Positions 1 to 12,473 of a stretch of 64,000 nt of DNA are shown here, piece by piece. Location of the stretch: assembly GCA_963576565.1 (NCBI GenBank), contig OY755046.1, positions 67,493,583 through 67,557,582 on the forward strand, written 5' to 3'. Both the position numbers and the translations under genes were made by a program. The notes beneath the pieces were generated by a model, which saw only the letters and a program-made list of their open reading frames with translations, was not told where the DNA came from and ran no database searches. How positions within the stretch are numbered: position 1 is the stretch's first letter; each line of letters opens with the position of its first letter. The stretch comes from Aspidapion aeneum. Taxonomy: Eukaryota > Arthropoda > Insecta > Coleoptera > Brentidae.

Positions 1-545
1 TTGGTATTCTTCCGTTAACTTTCTCATCATATACTCCATGTCTTCTTTATCATTGGCTACAATTAATTACTTTATTGTCAGCAAACTGTAGTGTGTATAT
101 GGTAAATAGGTCGTTAAATTTTATTCCCATGTCGTGTACTTTACGTTTCCAGTTTTTTAGAGCTACTGCGATATATATTTTAAAAAGAGTTGGAGAGATA
201 CAACATTCCTGTCTTAAGCCTTTCGTTACCTGGAATTCTTTTAAAAGTCGATTTCTAATTTTAATTTTAGATTTTGACCCTTTGTAAAGTTGTTTTATCG
301 CTTTTATATATGTATGATTAATATTAGTTTGTTCTAACACTGTCCATAATTTTTCTCCTGCATCGGTATCATATGCTTTTTGTAGGTCTACAAAGGTCAA
401 ATGAGTCTCTATATTTCTGGCACTCCTTTTGTCAATTACTTGTTTAAGACAAAAAACGTTATAACTACAAGATCTGCCTGCACGAAACCCACTTTGCTCT
501 TCTTCTTCTTGGTCATGAAAATCATTCTCTATTATTTCTTTATAA
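1..545 (-). mobile_element. RTE-type LINE fragment (family II), reverse transcriptase
   Basis: Reading the minus strand gives the reverse transcriptase fingers and palm of a non-LTR retrotransposon: a GFRAGRSC-like segment (about 510-440), the motif A segment TFVDLQKAYDT (about 400-365), the CCISPTLFKIY motif (about 210-180) and a motif C region where the expected FADD reads FADN. The frame shifts near 400 and around 60, so this copy is dead. The copy is 5' truncated near 545 and runs off the start of the window. Closely related copies lie at 2195-3775, 8940-11590 and 30905-31493. The RTE clade assignment is inferred from the C-terminal style of sibling copies. Confidence 0.85.
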
Positions 546-2194
546 AAACCTTTTTAACTAAAATAAAAACCAAAAAACTCCACCTGGGCTTTTATCCGAG
601 CCTTTATCTCCAATAACCGATCAAACATTTTTATTTCGAAAATCAAATAAATAAAAATCCTGCCTACACACATCTTTTTATGTTTGCACAGTAAATTGTG
701 AAAGTCAGTGAGGGACTCAGGGAGTGCTAAAAATAGCACTTTCCCGACTGACAGTCGATATAGTAAGTAATATTTAGTGGACCCCGTGGGATCATATGGG
801 ATAAAAACATAGAAAAACTAACAATAAAAATAGAAAAAAAAATAAAAATACATTATCCTGTCGAAAGTTATCCAAAGTTTTTTTTCATAAAAAACGTTTT
901 TCAAACAAATTGATTTAAAAAAATAAATTTGAGTTTTAAACAAAATGTTGAAAGATGAGTTTTAAAAAAGCAAATTTCGAAAAAATGGTTACGAAATAAA
1001 ATTTCTTGAAAAATTTATTTTGGTAAAAACATTTATTTTTTGAAATTTATTTTTTTTGAAAAAATGTGCATTCCAAAAATTTATTTCGAAAAAACATCTT
1101 ATTTATTTATATTTTTCAAAAAATTGTTTTGGTTTTGCAGCAAAAAAGTTTTTAAAAAAATTTTTGTGCAAAAAAATTAATTTTCTTTGAAAACGTTCCT
1201 CAAACAAATTGATTTTTGAAAAATAAAAAATAAAGTTAGGTTTAAAAAAAATGTTTTTCGAAAAAGTTGAGTTTCTAAAGAGCAAATTTTGAAAAAATGT
1301 TTTCGAAATAAAATTCGTTTTTCTAAAAAAAAATCAAAAAATTTTTTTAGAAATTTTTTTCTGTCGACAAAAAAAGTTGCATTCCAAAAAAAGTTTTTAA
1401 CAATTTTTTTCCAAAACAATTTTTTAAGATTCAACTTTTCAAAAAACATGTTTTTTTTTGAAAATTAGTTTTTTACGTTTTTAATGTTTTTTGAGAAAGT
1501 TTGGCTAAAATATTTTTGAAAACTTGTGTGAAAATACAAAACCGATTTTTTGAAAAAAAATTTTGGAAAAAAATGTTGGAAACTATTGTTTTTGAAAATA
1601 TTTCGGCGATCCATATAAAAGGTTTAGTTATCAAAAAAATGACAAACCTTTGACTTTTGTGATCATTTTTTTGCAAGTGTATTGAGTGATAATAAATAGG
1701 TATCTTTGCGTGATTTTTTGAGTTGACTTATCTTTAGTCTTTTGGGTTACTGCTTGAACAAACTAGCGGTTTATTTATATCATTGCACAGTCCGAAACAG
1801 TATAAAATAAGTCGAGTAAGACCACTCTACGTACAATATATTAGCAAGTCACGAGTCACATTTCTCTAATTTTACAGGAGAGGGAAAAAACTACCTGTAA
1901 ACCTGGATGGACTAGTGTTATTTTTTCACGGTTATTGCATATATCAATAGATTAAGTGTGGACTGTTGTCGTTTTTGCTCAGAACGTGCATTTACCTTAG
2001 AGGAGTCGATTCCACTGAAAAAACCTCAGTTTCTGAAAAAAGTGGACTCATGTCGTTTTTGAAATGACCGATTCAATTGTAAAAAAAGGTCATGCGAGGT
2101 CTCTTGGACCGTAGGTTAGGATTCTTTTCTGATTGATTGACCAAGAGGTTAGGCTAAGACACAAAAAGACTTCGATCGATTTACCATATTATAT
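546..2194. other. AT-rich intergenic stretch with low-complexity block
   Basis: No gene was recognised. From about 800 to 1680 the sequence is a degenerate iteration of motifs such as ttttcgaaaaaa and ttgaaaaat on both strands, producing Phe/Lys/Asn-rich spurious reading frames. Similar wording recurs at 54540-54780, just upstream of a channel exon, so this is probably a dispersed low-complexity repeat. The flanks 546-799 and 1681-2194 show nothing I can name. Confidence 0.5.
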
Positions 2195-3775
2195 ATACAC
2201 TACAGTTTTCTGACGACCAAGTAATTGTAGCTTATGATAAAGAAGACATGGAGTATATGATGAAAGTTAACGGAAGAATACCAAAAGGGGGGGTTAACAG
2301 TGTACATGGACAAGACAAAGTACTTACGAGGTGTGACAATAAAATTATAAGACTGGTGTAAAAAATCTATTTTATTTAAATACTTGTCCCCTTCTCTATC
2401 GACGCAGCCTTGCATGCATTTTTTTCCAATGCTGGAAGCAATTTTGGAAATTATTAGAAGAGAAGCTGTTAAGAAGTCTTGCCGTTTTTTCCTTGACATG
2501 TTCTAATATTTCAAAACGGGTTCCTTTTAACGATTTCTTCACTTTCGGAAACAGGTGGAAGTCGCAAGGGGCCAAGTCTGGTGAATATGGTGGGTGGTCA
2601 GCGGCGGGGATCTTCTTATTAACTAAAAACTGCTTAATGGATAGGGCATTGTTGGCCCGTGCATTGTCCTGGTAGAGAGGCCACGCGTTGTTCTTCCACA
2701 CATCTGGATGTTTTTTCCTTGGACGTTTCTTGAGCTACGTCAATACTTCCAGATATAAATCTTGGTTAACTGCTTGACCCTCACGCGCCCATTCAATAAG
2801 AATAACACCCCTAATATCGAAAAGAAAAACATTGAGCATCGCTGCTTTAGATATGTTGGAGCGCCCTTCTCGTTCATCATCTTTAACTTCTTCACTATCC
2901 TCGAAAAAGCTTTTATACCACATAAAAATCATTGCACGAGACATACACTGCTACCCGTAGACATCCTTTAGCATTCGAAAGCATTCAGTAGCCGTTTTTT
3001 GAGTTTTACTTTAAATTAATACGTTGCTCAATTTTTTGTTTCTCCTAATTCTGGCAAATGAGCTATGCGCGATACGCTTCAAACCACTGGGTAAGCCAAA
3101 CTAACAGAAGAAAGACGACGGTAGTAGAACGCACATCAAGGTGAATAACTCCGACCTCCCGAGGCGTGGAGATTTAAAACCTGTTAGTACGAGGTCCAGT
3201 CCTATAATTTTATTGTCACCCCTCGTATGTATTGGAAACGAATCCAATATTTCCATGCAATGGGTATGTATACGTGGGTGTCACATTTGATAAGACAAGA
3301 ACAGACCGTAAAGAACTGGAAAAAAGAATAGTAAAAGCAAAAAAGGTTATTGAATGTCTAAACAGTATTTTATGGAGCACATACATGAAACAATCGTGAA
3401 AAGTACGATGTTGTATGGAATAAAGACTTGTCGCATAACAGAAAAATACAAAACAAAAATGGATGTAATAAGAAGATCAATGAGAATATCTAGAACAGAT
3501 CATATTAGAAATGAGACCATAAATGAAAGAATGAGAATCGAGGAAATCATAATGGATGACATCACTAAAAGACAACTAAAAATATATGGTATGGCCATGT
3601 ATAACGGATGAACGACGAAAACAGGTCCTAGAATGGCAACCAATAGGGGGGAAAAAAGAGGGCTTCCTAAACTGGAATGGCAACAGTCAATCAAAGATCA
3701 ATGAGTCAAAAAAGCCTGACAGAGAGAACGTCGAAGAACGTAGAAAAACGTTCTAACCGACATAGTAGTAAAAAG
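2195..3775 (+). mobile_element. RTE-type LINE fragment (family II) split by a mariner
   Basis: The plus strand encodes the motif C region YTLQFSDDQVIVA (about 2197-2236) and a degraded thumb up to KYL. The sequence is then interrupted at 2327-3225 by a mariner and resumes with CIGNES, the YLGVTF-like region (about 3266-3290) and the C-terminal domain with DHIRNE and ITKRQL segments (about 3490-3600). Removing the mariner and one TA restores the codon run K-Y-L-C-I-G-N, matching the sibling copy at 9414-9659. Several frameshifts and stops show it is a relic. The 3' end reads aaccgacatagtagta, the same terminus as the other family II copies. Confidence 0.85.
2327..3225 (-). mobile_element. mariner-like DNA transposon relic with TA target duplication
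   Basis: Terminal inverted repeats of about 30 bp start CGAGGTGTGACAATAAAATT on the left and end with the complement, AATTTTATTGTCACCCCTCG, on the right. Both ends are flanked by TA (2325-2326 and 3226-3227). The minus strand carries degraded mariner transposase pieces: an N-terminal/middle piece (2944-2735) and a C-terminal piece (2701-2396) with the YQDNARANNA catalytic segment and HPPYSPDLAPCDFHLF, which holds the last catalytic Asp of the DDD triad. The C-terminal FQHWKKMHARL is typical of mariners. Frameshifts between the pieces make it non-functional. It sits inside the LINE at 2195-3775 and is therefore younger than it. Confidence 0.9.
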
Positions 3776-3779
3776 GATG

Positions 3780-6700
3780 TGGTCGTACTGGACTTCTTAG
3801 AATGTTTAGTCTGATACAAAACTTCTTAAACTTCCAACGCAAGTCAGTCAGAAATTGGTTAGCCTATAGCTTTCCCAGAAATGTTTAAATACGAATAAAA
3901 AATCTGGATTTACGTGCGGGAAACACGTGCTAAAAAAAAGTTAAATTAAATATTTTTAAAATAAACGTTTTGGTTTTCTTGGATTCAATTTCAAAACAGA
4001 TACTACAAAAAATAACAAAATTGTGAGTTTGAAAAACCTAGTTTCTTTTTGCCAAAAAACAACACTTATTTTTTTTTAGTTGTGAATAAAAGCTTTTGAC
4101 AGTAGATCGATGGGTGACATCTGACATTAATATGTATAAAATGTGAACTAAAAAACAACTTTATTTTTAGACCAAGTTAATAAATCAGTAGGCACTAGAT
4201 CACCTAAGTTTTGAGCCAAAAATAACAATAATTACAACGTCAATTTTTTTTAATTATACAGTGGAAACATTTTATAATTTTATTAGAAGTTTTTATGTTC
4301 TTTTTCTAGACTTAAAACCCCACTCTCTAACTTCAACCCAAAGTTTTTTCATTCGTTTTCCTTATTTTTATTTTAAATATCAATGTTTTGTTTTCATCTT
4401 GTATATTAAAGTAAAAAATAAACAATTTAACAAACTTGTATATAAATTAAGCTAAATTATTTGTAAAATCAGCGTTTTGGTTTTTAAACATACGAGTTAT
4501 TAAAATCAATTTTAAGAAAGATACTACAAACAATTAATAGGGAATCATTCCTTTTTATTGACAAAAAAAAGATTGTAGTCGTACTGGACTTCTTGGAATG
4601 CTTAGTCTAATACAAAACTTCTTAAACTTCCAACGCAAGTCAGTCAGAAATTGGTTAGCCTATTGCTTTCCCAGAAATTTTTAAATACGAATAAAAAATC
4701 TGAATTTACGTGCGGGAAACACGTGGTAAAAAAAGTTAAATTAAATATTTTTAAAATAAACGTTTTGGTTTTCTTGGATTCAATTTCAAAACAGATACCA
4801 CAAAAAATAACAAAATTGTGAGTTTTAAAAACCTAGTTTCTTTTTGCCAAAAAACAACACTTACTTTCTTTTTAATTGTGAATAAAAGCTTTTGACAGTA
4901 GATCGATGGGTGACATTTGACATTAATATGTATAAAACGTGAACTAAAAACAACTTTATTTTTAGACGAAGTTTAATAAATCACTAGGCACTGGATCACC
5001 TGAGTTTTGAGCCAAAAATAACAGGAATACAAAGTCTATTTTTTTTTAATTACACAGTGGACACATTTTATAATTTTATAAGAAGTTTTTTTATGTTCTT
5101 CTTCTAGGCTAACAACCCCTCCTCTAACATTAACCTAAAGTTTTTTCATTCGTTTTCGTTATTTTTATTTTTGTTTTAAATATAAAATATTTTGTTTTCA
5201 TCTTGTATATTAAAATAAAACAAACAATTTAACAAACTTGTATATAAATTAAGCTAAATTATTTTTAAAATTAGCGTTTTGGTTTTTAAATCTACGACTT
5301 ATTAAATCAATTTCAAAAAAGATACTACAAAAAATCATTCCTTTTTATTGACGAAAAAAAATTGTAGTAGTACTGGACTTCTTAGAATGTTTAGTCTGAT
5401 ACAAAACTTCTTAAACTTCCAACGCAAGTCAGTCAGAAATTGGTTAGCCTATAGCTTTCCCAGAAAATTTTTTAAAAATCTGGATTTACGTGCGGGAAAC
5501 ACGTGCTAAAAAAAAGTTAAATTAAATATTTTTAAAATAAACGTTTTGGTTTTTAAACCTACGAGTTCTTGAATTCAATTTCAAAACAGATACTTCAAAA
5601 AATAACAGAGTTGTGAGTTTCAAAAACCTAGTTTCTTTTTGCCAAAAACAACACTTATTTTTTTTTTAATTGTGAATAAAAGCCTTTGATAGTAGATTGA
5701 TCGGTAACATATGACATTAATATGTATAAAATGTGAACTAAAAAACAACTTTATTTTTAGACAAAGTTTAATAAATCATTAGGCACTGGATCACCTGAGT
5801 TTTGGGCCAAAAATAACAATAATACAAAGTCTTTTTTTTTAATTACTCAGTGGACACCTTTTATAATTTCATAAGAAGTTTTTATGTTCTTTTTCTAGGC
5901 TTACAACCCCTCTCTCTAATTTTAACCTAAAGTTTTTTCATCGTTTTCCTTATTTTTATTTTTGTTTTAAATATAAAATTTTTTGTTTTCATCTTGTATA
6001 TTAAAATAAAAAATAAACAATTTACCAAACTTGTATATAAATTAAGCTAAATTATTAGTAAAATGAGCGTTTTGGTTTTTAAACATTCGAGTTATTAAAA
6101 TCAATTTTAAAAAAGATACTACAAAAAATTATTAGGGAATCATTTCTTTTTATTGGCGAAAAAAATATTGTAGTTGTACTGGACTTCTTGGAATGCTTAG
6201 TCTAATACAAAACTTCTTAAACTTCCAACGCAAGTCAGTCAGAAATTGGTTAGCCTATTGCTTTCCCAGAAATTTTTAAATACGAATAAAAAATCTGAAT
6301 TTACGTGCGGGAAACACGTGGTAAAAAAAGTTAAATTAAATATTTTTAAAACAAACGTTTTGGTTTTTAAACCTACGAGTCCTTGGATTTAATCTCAAAG
6401 CAGATACTACAAAAAATAACAAAATTGTGAGTTTTAAGAACGTAGTTTCTTTTTGCCAAAAAACAACACTTACTTTCTTTTTAATTGTGAATAAAAGCTT
6501 TTGACAGTAGATCGATGGGTGACATATGACATTAATATGTATAAAACGAGAACTAAAAACAACTTTATTTTTAGACGAAGTTTAATAAATCACTAGGCAC
6601 TGGATCACCTGAGTTTTGAGCCAAAAATAACAAGAATACAAAGTCTATTTTTTTTTAATTACACAGTGGACACATTTTATAATTTTATAAGAAGTTTTTT

Positions 6701-8300
6701 TATGTTCTTCTTCTAGGCTAACAACCCCTCCTCTAACTTTAACCTAAAGTTTTTTCATTCGTTTTCGTTATTTTTATTTTTGTTTTAAATATAAAATATT
6801 TTGTTTTCATCTTGTATATTAAAATAAAACAAACAATTTAACAAACTTGTATATAAATTAAGCTAAATTATTTTTAAAATTAGCGTTTTGGTTTTTAAAT
6901 CTACGACTTATTAAATCAATTTCAAAAAAGATACTACAAAAAATCATTCCTTTTTATTGACGAAAAAAAATTGTAGTAGTACTGGACTTCTTAGAATGTT
7001 TAGTCTGATACAAAACTTCTTAAACTTCCAACGCAAGTCAGTCAGAAATTGGTTAGCCTATAGCTTTCCCAGAAAATTTTTTAAAAATCTGGATTTACGT
7101 GCGGGAAACACGTGCTAAAAAAAAGTTAAATTAAATATTTTTAAAATAAACGTTTTGGTTTTTAAACCTACGAGTTCTTGAATTCAATTTCAAAACAGAT
7201 ACTTCAAAAAATAACAGAGTTGTGAGTTTCAAAAACCTAGTTTCTTTTTGCCAAAAAACAACACTTATTTTTTTTTTAATTGTGAATAAAAGCCTTTGAT
7301 AGTAGATTGATCGGTAACATATGACATTAATATGTATAAAATGTGAACTAAAAAACAACTTTATTTTTAGACAAAGTTTAATAAATCATTAGGCACTGGA
7401 TCACCTGAGTTTTGGGCCAAAAATAACAATAATACAAAGTCTTTTTTTTTAATTACTCAGTGGACACATTTTATAATTTCATAAGAAGTTTTTATGTTCT
7501 TTTTCTAGGCTTACAACCCCTCTCTCTAATTTTAACCTAAAGTTTTTTCATCGTTTTCCTTATTTTTATTTTTGTTTTAAATATAAAATTTTTTGTTTTC
7601 ATCTTGTATATTAAAATAAAAAATAAACAATTTACCAAACTTGTATATAAATTAAGCTAAATTATTAGTAAAATGAGCGTTTTGGTTTTTAAACATTCGA
7701 GTTATTAAAATCAATTTTAAAAAAGATACTACAAAAAATTATTAGGGAATCATTTCTTTTTATTGGCGAAAAAAAGATTGTAGTTGTACTGGACTTCTTG
7801 GAATGCTTAGTCTAATACAAAACTTCTTAAACTTCCAACGCAAGTCAGTCAGAAATTGGTTAGCCTATTGCTTTCCCAGAAATTTTTAAATACGAATAAA
7901 AAATCTGAATTTACGTGCGGGAAACACGTGGTAAAAAAAGTTAAATTAAATATTTTTAAAACAAACGTTTTGGTTTTTAAACCTACGAGTCCTTGGATTT
8001 AATTTCAAAGCAGATACTACAAAAAATAACAAAATTGTGAGTTTTAAGAACGTAGTTTCTTTTTGCCAAAAAACAACTCTTATTTTTTTTAATTGTGAAT
8101 AAAAGCTTTTGACATTGGATCGATGGGTGACATTTGACATTAATATGTATAAAACGTGAACAAAAAACAACTTTATTTTTAGACGAAGTTTAATAAATCA
8201 CTAGGCACTGGATCACCTGAGTTTTGAGCCAAAAATAACAATAATACAAAGTCTATTTTTTTTAAATTACACAGTAGACACAATTTATAATTTTATAAAA
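3780..8300. repeat. satellite array, about 800-bp monomers with alternating types
   Basis: A long AT-rich unit repeats about six times. The landmark actggacttctt occurs at 3787, 4583, 5372, 6178, 6981 and 7788, spacing 789-807 bp. Every unit contains a conserved palindromic block, acgtgcgggaaacacgtg. The units fall into two alternating kinds: those with cttagaatgtttagtctg (3787, 5372, 6981) and those with cttggaatgcttagtcta (4583, 6178, 7788). The consecutive pairs 5372+6178 and 6981+7788 are nearly identical, so the array has a higher-order repeat of about 1610 bp. The last unit decays from about 8300 to 8640. Short reading frames here are not genes. Confidence 0.93.
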
Positions 8301-8939
8301 AGTTTTTATGTTTTTCTTCTTCTCTCTCTAACTTTAGCCTTATTTTTAATTTTGTTTTAAATATCAATGTTTTTTTTTATCTTGTAGATATATTAAAATA
8401 AAGCATAACGGTTTAAAAAACAAGTACATAAATTAAGTTAAATATCTTTGAAATAAGCATTTTGATTTTTAAACGTACAAGTTCTTGCCATAAACTTATT
8501 TCTCAATCTTAACCTTAGCTTTTTTCATTCGTTTCCTTTATTATTATTATTTTATAATACCAATTGTTTTTCTTTCATATTGCATATTAAAATTAGGCAT
8601 AAACAGTTTAAGAAACTTGTATATTTAAAAATCTTCTAATTTTCGCATTTTGTTTGAAGTTCTCCCGGAAAATAAGACACCAAAAAATGGGGTCACATCT
8701 GCAAAGAATAGATTTTATGATTCCACATGCTTTATGATTTTGTTTGCCAGAATTCCTCGCTTTTCCAACAGAGCACAAACAAAGTTTCTTGTGTAAAATT
8801 GTCTTTGATTGCCTTACTTTTAATTCCAATGCACTGCGTTTAAAAAAATCGTTTTTTTTTGTCTTTCTAGGCCGCACAGCAATGGCTAGAAAAGGTGTTA
8901 TTTTCAAAGAATTTTTATAATTTGAGATTAAGCCTTTTA
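8301..8939. other. decayed satellite edge and dispersed-repeat fragment
   Basis: 8301-8640 is a degraded continuation of the satellite. From about 8855 the words caatggctagaaaagg and ttattttcaaagaa match the end of a dispersed repeat also seen at 19565, 36660 and 61447. Nothing gene-like is supported. Confidence 0.4.
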
Positions 8940-10757
8940 TTTACTACTACTATGTCGGTTTAGAACGGTTTTCTACGTTGTCCGACGCCTATTCTCCACC
9001 TCCTTCGATCCTGACTGATCATATTTTATCTGATTTTTTTGATCTTTGCATTGACTGTTGCCATTCTAGTTTAGGATGCCCTCTTTTTCTGCGCCCTATT
9101 GGTTGCCATTCTAGGACATCTTTTGGTAATCTTTCGTGGTTCATCCGTTGTAGATGGCCGTACCATATCAGATGTTTTTTAGTGATGTCATCCGTTAGGC
9201 TTCACTTGATTCCCTTTTATGATCTCATTTCTCATGTGATCTGTTCTAGATATTCTCATTGATCTTCTTATAGCATCCATTTTGACACTTTCCATTTTTG
9301 TTTTGTATTTTTCTGTTCCACACAACAGCGTGCTTTTCACCATTATTTCATATATGTTAAATTTTACATTTCTCTCTGCTCCATAAAATACTGTTAAGAC
9401 ATTCAATAACCTTTTATGCTTTTACTATTCTTTTTTCCAGTTCTTTACAGTCTGTTCCTGTCTTATCAAATGTGACACCCAAGTATACATACTCATTGCA
9501 TGGAGATATTATGTGTCCATTGTCTACTTCTAACTCACTTGATTTGTTTCCAATACATAAGTACTGTCTCTTGTCCACGTTCACTGTTAACCCCCACTGC
9601 TGGTATTCTTCCGTTAACTTTCCCATCATATACTCCATGTCTTCTTTACCATTAGCCACAGTTACTTGGTCGTCAGCAAACTGTATTGTGTATATGTCCA
9701 GTTTTTAAAGCTACTGCGATATATATTTTAAAGACTTGGAGAGATACAACATCTCTGGCTTAAGCCTTTTGTTATCAGGAATTCTTTTGAAAGTCGATTT
9801 CCAATTTTAATTTTAGATTTTGACCCTTTTTATAGTTCTTTTATCGCTTTTATGTATGTATGATTGATATTAGTCTGCTCTAACACTGTCCATAATTTTT
9901 CTACTGGAGCGGTATCATATGCTTTTTGTAGGTCCACAAAGGTAACATGAATCTCTATATTTCTGGCGCTCCTTTTATCAATTACTTGTTTAAGACAAAA
10001 AACATTATCACTACAAGATCTGCCTGTACGAAACCCAGTTTGCTCTTCTTCTTCTTGTTCATAAACAACATTTTCTTTTAGATCTCTAAGAATCCTACCG
10101 TACAATCTACTTAGAGTACTGGTTACTGAAATTCCTCTTAAATTGTTGCAATCCAGCTTGTTTCCTTTATTATGTATTGAGGATTTGAATGTAATTTTCC
10201 AATCATCAGGTATTGGATGTCCGATTATGCATTGATTGATAATATATGTGAGATTTTTGAGTAGTTTCTCTGATCCATATTTGACCATTTCAGCATATTA
10301 TATTCCTCCAGGTCCGCTAGCTTTTTCGGATTTAAGTTGTTCGGGTCTCGTCTCCTGCAGTAGTCCCTTGTAGTGTTCTGTCCATTGCTCTGGTTTGATA
10401 ATCTAATGATCTTTTTCTTTTGTTGGGTTTTTTACAGTAGAATTAATTTCCATACTGCAGAACTATGCCTCCTACGTGTGTATTTATATCGTGGCATTTG
10501 CGCTCGAACATTTCATTTTTTTCGGTGCGTATCAAGTTTTTTGCTGTCTTCTGGTTTCCCTGTAGATTTCTATGCCTCTTTGCTTTTTAGTAGTGAGCCA
10601 TTTCAAGTATGTGCGTTTTAGCTCACATATATACTATACTATAGTAGTGTGAGCTATGGTGATCCTAATTTTTTCGAGAAAAAAAAAGTTGCTCCGATTT
10701 CAAAAATTTTTATATATCTTTGCGTTTCAGATGATTTTGAAACTTTTTTGTTGCGCC

Positions 10758-10791
<34 letters not shown>

Positions 10792-10792
10792 A

Positions 10793-10831
<39 letters not shown>

Positions 10832-11590
10832 GTGTCTGTATGTCTGTCTGTAACGACCAACGCGCATAACTCAAAAACCGCTTGGCCGATTTTAATGAAA
10901 TTTGGTACCTGGGCTGGATCTTGGGTCGAGATGGTCCCATTTAAAAATGAACAAAATCCACCGAACACAAACCAAATAAAAGGGTGGGGATAGATTTCAA
11001 AAATAAGAGTTTATGTGAAAATATGGCGTGTGTGATATCAAACGAAAGGTAATTGAGTCTGGAGTTAAACAAAATACATTTTAATTTATTTAAAAAAAAA
11101 GGGTGGGGGTATATTTCAAAAATTAGAGTTTAAGTGAAAATATGGCGTGTGTGATATCAAACGAAAGGTAATTAAGTCCGGAGTTCAACAAAATACATTT
11201 TAGTTTTTGTTTTTTTTAAGGGTGGGGGTGGATTTCAAAAATTTGAGTTTAAGTCAAAACATGGCTTGTGTGGTATCAAACAAAAGGTAATTTAGTGTGG
11301 AGTTGAATAAAATATATTTCAGTTTTTAGTTATATTAGCTCACATAACTATAGTACCTAGTGTGAGCTTAGGGGCCCATATATTGGCAGAGTATTTTCTC
11401 TTTGACCATTTTCTTCGTCCACCACATCTTCTTGTTATTTCTATTATCTTGGTATCCAGCAGCTTCGTTGCTTGCGTCCTTCAAGCTTTTTATTATGTTT
11501 GTATATATCTCTTCAAATGTGTGTTCTGTGTTTATTAATTTTTTATCTAATCGGTTCTGATACAATCTTTAAGTACTTTCGATTTCTAGA
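8940..11590 (-). mobile_element. RTE-type LINE (family II), most complete copy, interrupted
   Basis: Minus-strand order: endonuclease/RT linker (11565-11400, with KKMWWTKKMVKEK), then a foreign insertion (10617-11397), then continuation RTYLKWLTTKKQRG (about 10610-10560), RT fingers with SEKASGPGG and RGISVTSTLSR (10340-10120), GFRTGRSCSDN (about 10045-10010), motif A VTFVDLQKAYDTAP (about 9945-9905), motif C QFADDQVTVA with the catalytic Asp pair (about 9690-9655), YVYLGVTF (about 9500-9475) and the C-terminal DHMRNE region to about 9190. A degraded tail region runs to the 3' end near 8940, where (tag)n is the terminus. Multiple stops and a deletion near 9720-9830 kill it. Nothing beyond the linker is left at the 5' end. 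Confidence 0.85.
10617..11397 (-). mobile_element. hairpin-ended non-autonomous element with (CTGT)n core, copy 1
   Basis: The element has a stem-loop at each end: agctcaca...tgtgagct at 10620-10655 and again at 11337-11368. Beyond the second stem an outer terminus, ggggcccatatattggcaga, leads to gtatttt. Inside are a long TCTG/CTGT microsatellite (about 10759-10850), a conserved core (about 10858-10990) and iterated segments with a tatcaaacgaaaggtaat-like motif. It has no coding capacity; the Cys-Leu-Ser-Val frames are microsatellite translations. It interrupts the LINE at 8940-11590 at an AAA(A) site. Terminal hairpins, no TIR and a microsatellite core suggest a Helitron/Helentron-type non-autonomous element (inference). 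Copies 2 and 3 are at 11834-12646 and 44231-45022. Confidence 0.8.
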
Positions 11591-11730
11591 CATCTAAAAT
11601 TGTATTTTTGATTGTCCTCCATGCATTCTAGGTTTTCATTATCTCAAATATTTTCGTCCTTATTTGTTTTTCTTAAAGGGAATAATATTTTTGCTTTTAC
11701 CAGATGGTGTTCAGATCAGATCAGATCCAT

Positions 11731-12402
11731 CCGTTTTAATGCGGAGACTAAATACTTCTGTCGTATTTACAACATATTTTATTCGGCGGGACCAAAGACA
11801 TTTCTCTTTGGGCGGGACTGCTGATTCCTTAATAAAATACTCTGCCAATATATGGGCCCCTAAGCTCACACTAGGTACTATAGTTATAGTGTACGTGTGA
11901 GCTAATATAACTAAAAACTGAAATATATTTTATTTAACTCCAGACTAAATTACCTTTTGTTTGATACCACACAAGCCATGTTTTGACTTAAACTCAAATT
12001 TTTGAAATCTACCCCCACCCTTAAAAAAAAACAAAAAACTAAAATGTATTTTGTTAAACTCCGGACTCAATTACCTTTCGTTTGATATCACACACGCCAT
12101 ATTTTCGCTTAAACTCTAATTTTTAAAATATACCCCCACCCTTTTTCTTTAAATAAATTAAAATATATTTTGTTTAACTGCAGACTCAATTACCTTTCGT
12201 TTGATATCACACACGCCATATTTTCACATAAACTCTAATTTTTTAAATCTACCCCCACCCTTTTATTTGGTTTGTGTTCGGTGGATTTTGATCATTTTTA
12301 AACGGGACCATCTCGACCCAAAACCCAGCCTAGGTACCAAATTTCATTAAAATCGGCTTAGCGGTTTTTGAGTTATGCGCGTTGGTCGTTACAGACAGAC
12401 AT

Positions 12403-12473
<71 letters not shown>

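Noticed and set aside
1103..1676. Phe/Lys-rich minus-strand reading frames
   Set aside because: Low-complexity AT-rich DNA with no start context, no family resemblance and overlapping frames.
3914..7935. acgtgcgggaaacacgtg blocks as CENP-B boxes
   Set aside because: The block has a cggg core and palindromic acgtg arms but does not fit the CENP-B box consensus; a centromeric role is not claimed.
7131..8170. Two similar minus-strand frames in the 800-bp satellite
   Set aside because: Similarity is due to satellite repetition; frames are absent or broken in other monomers.
8608..8907. 99-aa minus-strand frame
   Set aside because: No recognisable domain and its left part overlaps a dispersed repeat end.
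10649..10993. Cys-Leu-Ser-Val repeat proteins on both strands (also 12373-12613 and 44638-44982)
   Set aside because: They are translations of the (CTGT)n/(CAGA)n microsatellite in non-autonomous elements, open in several frames because the tract has a 4-bp period.
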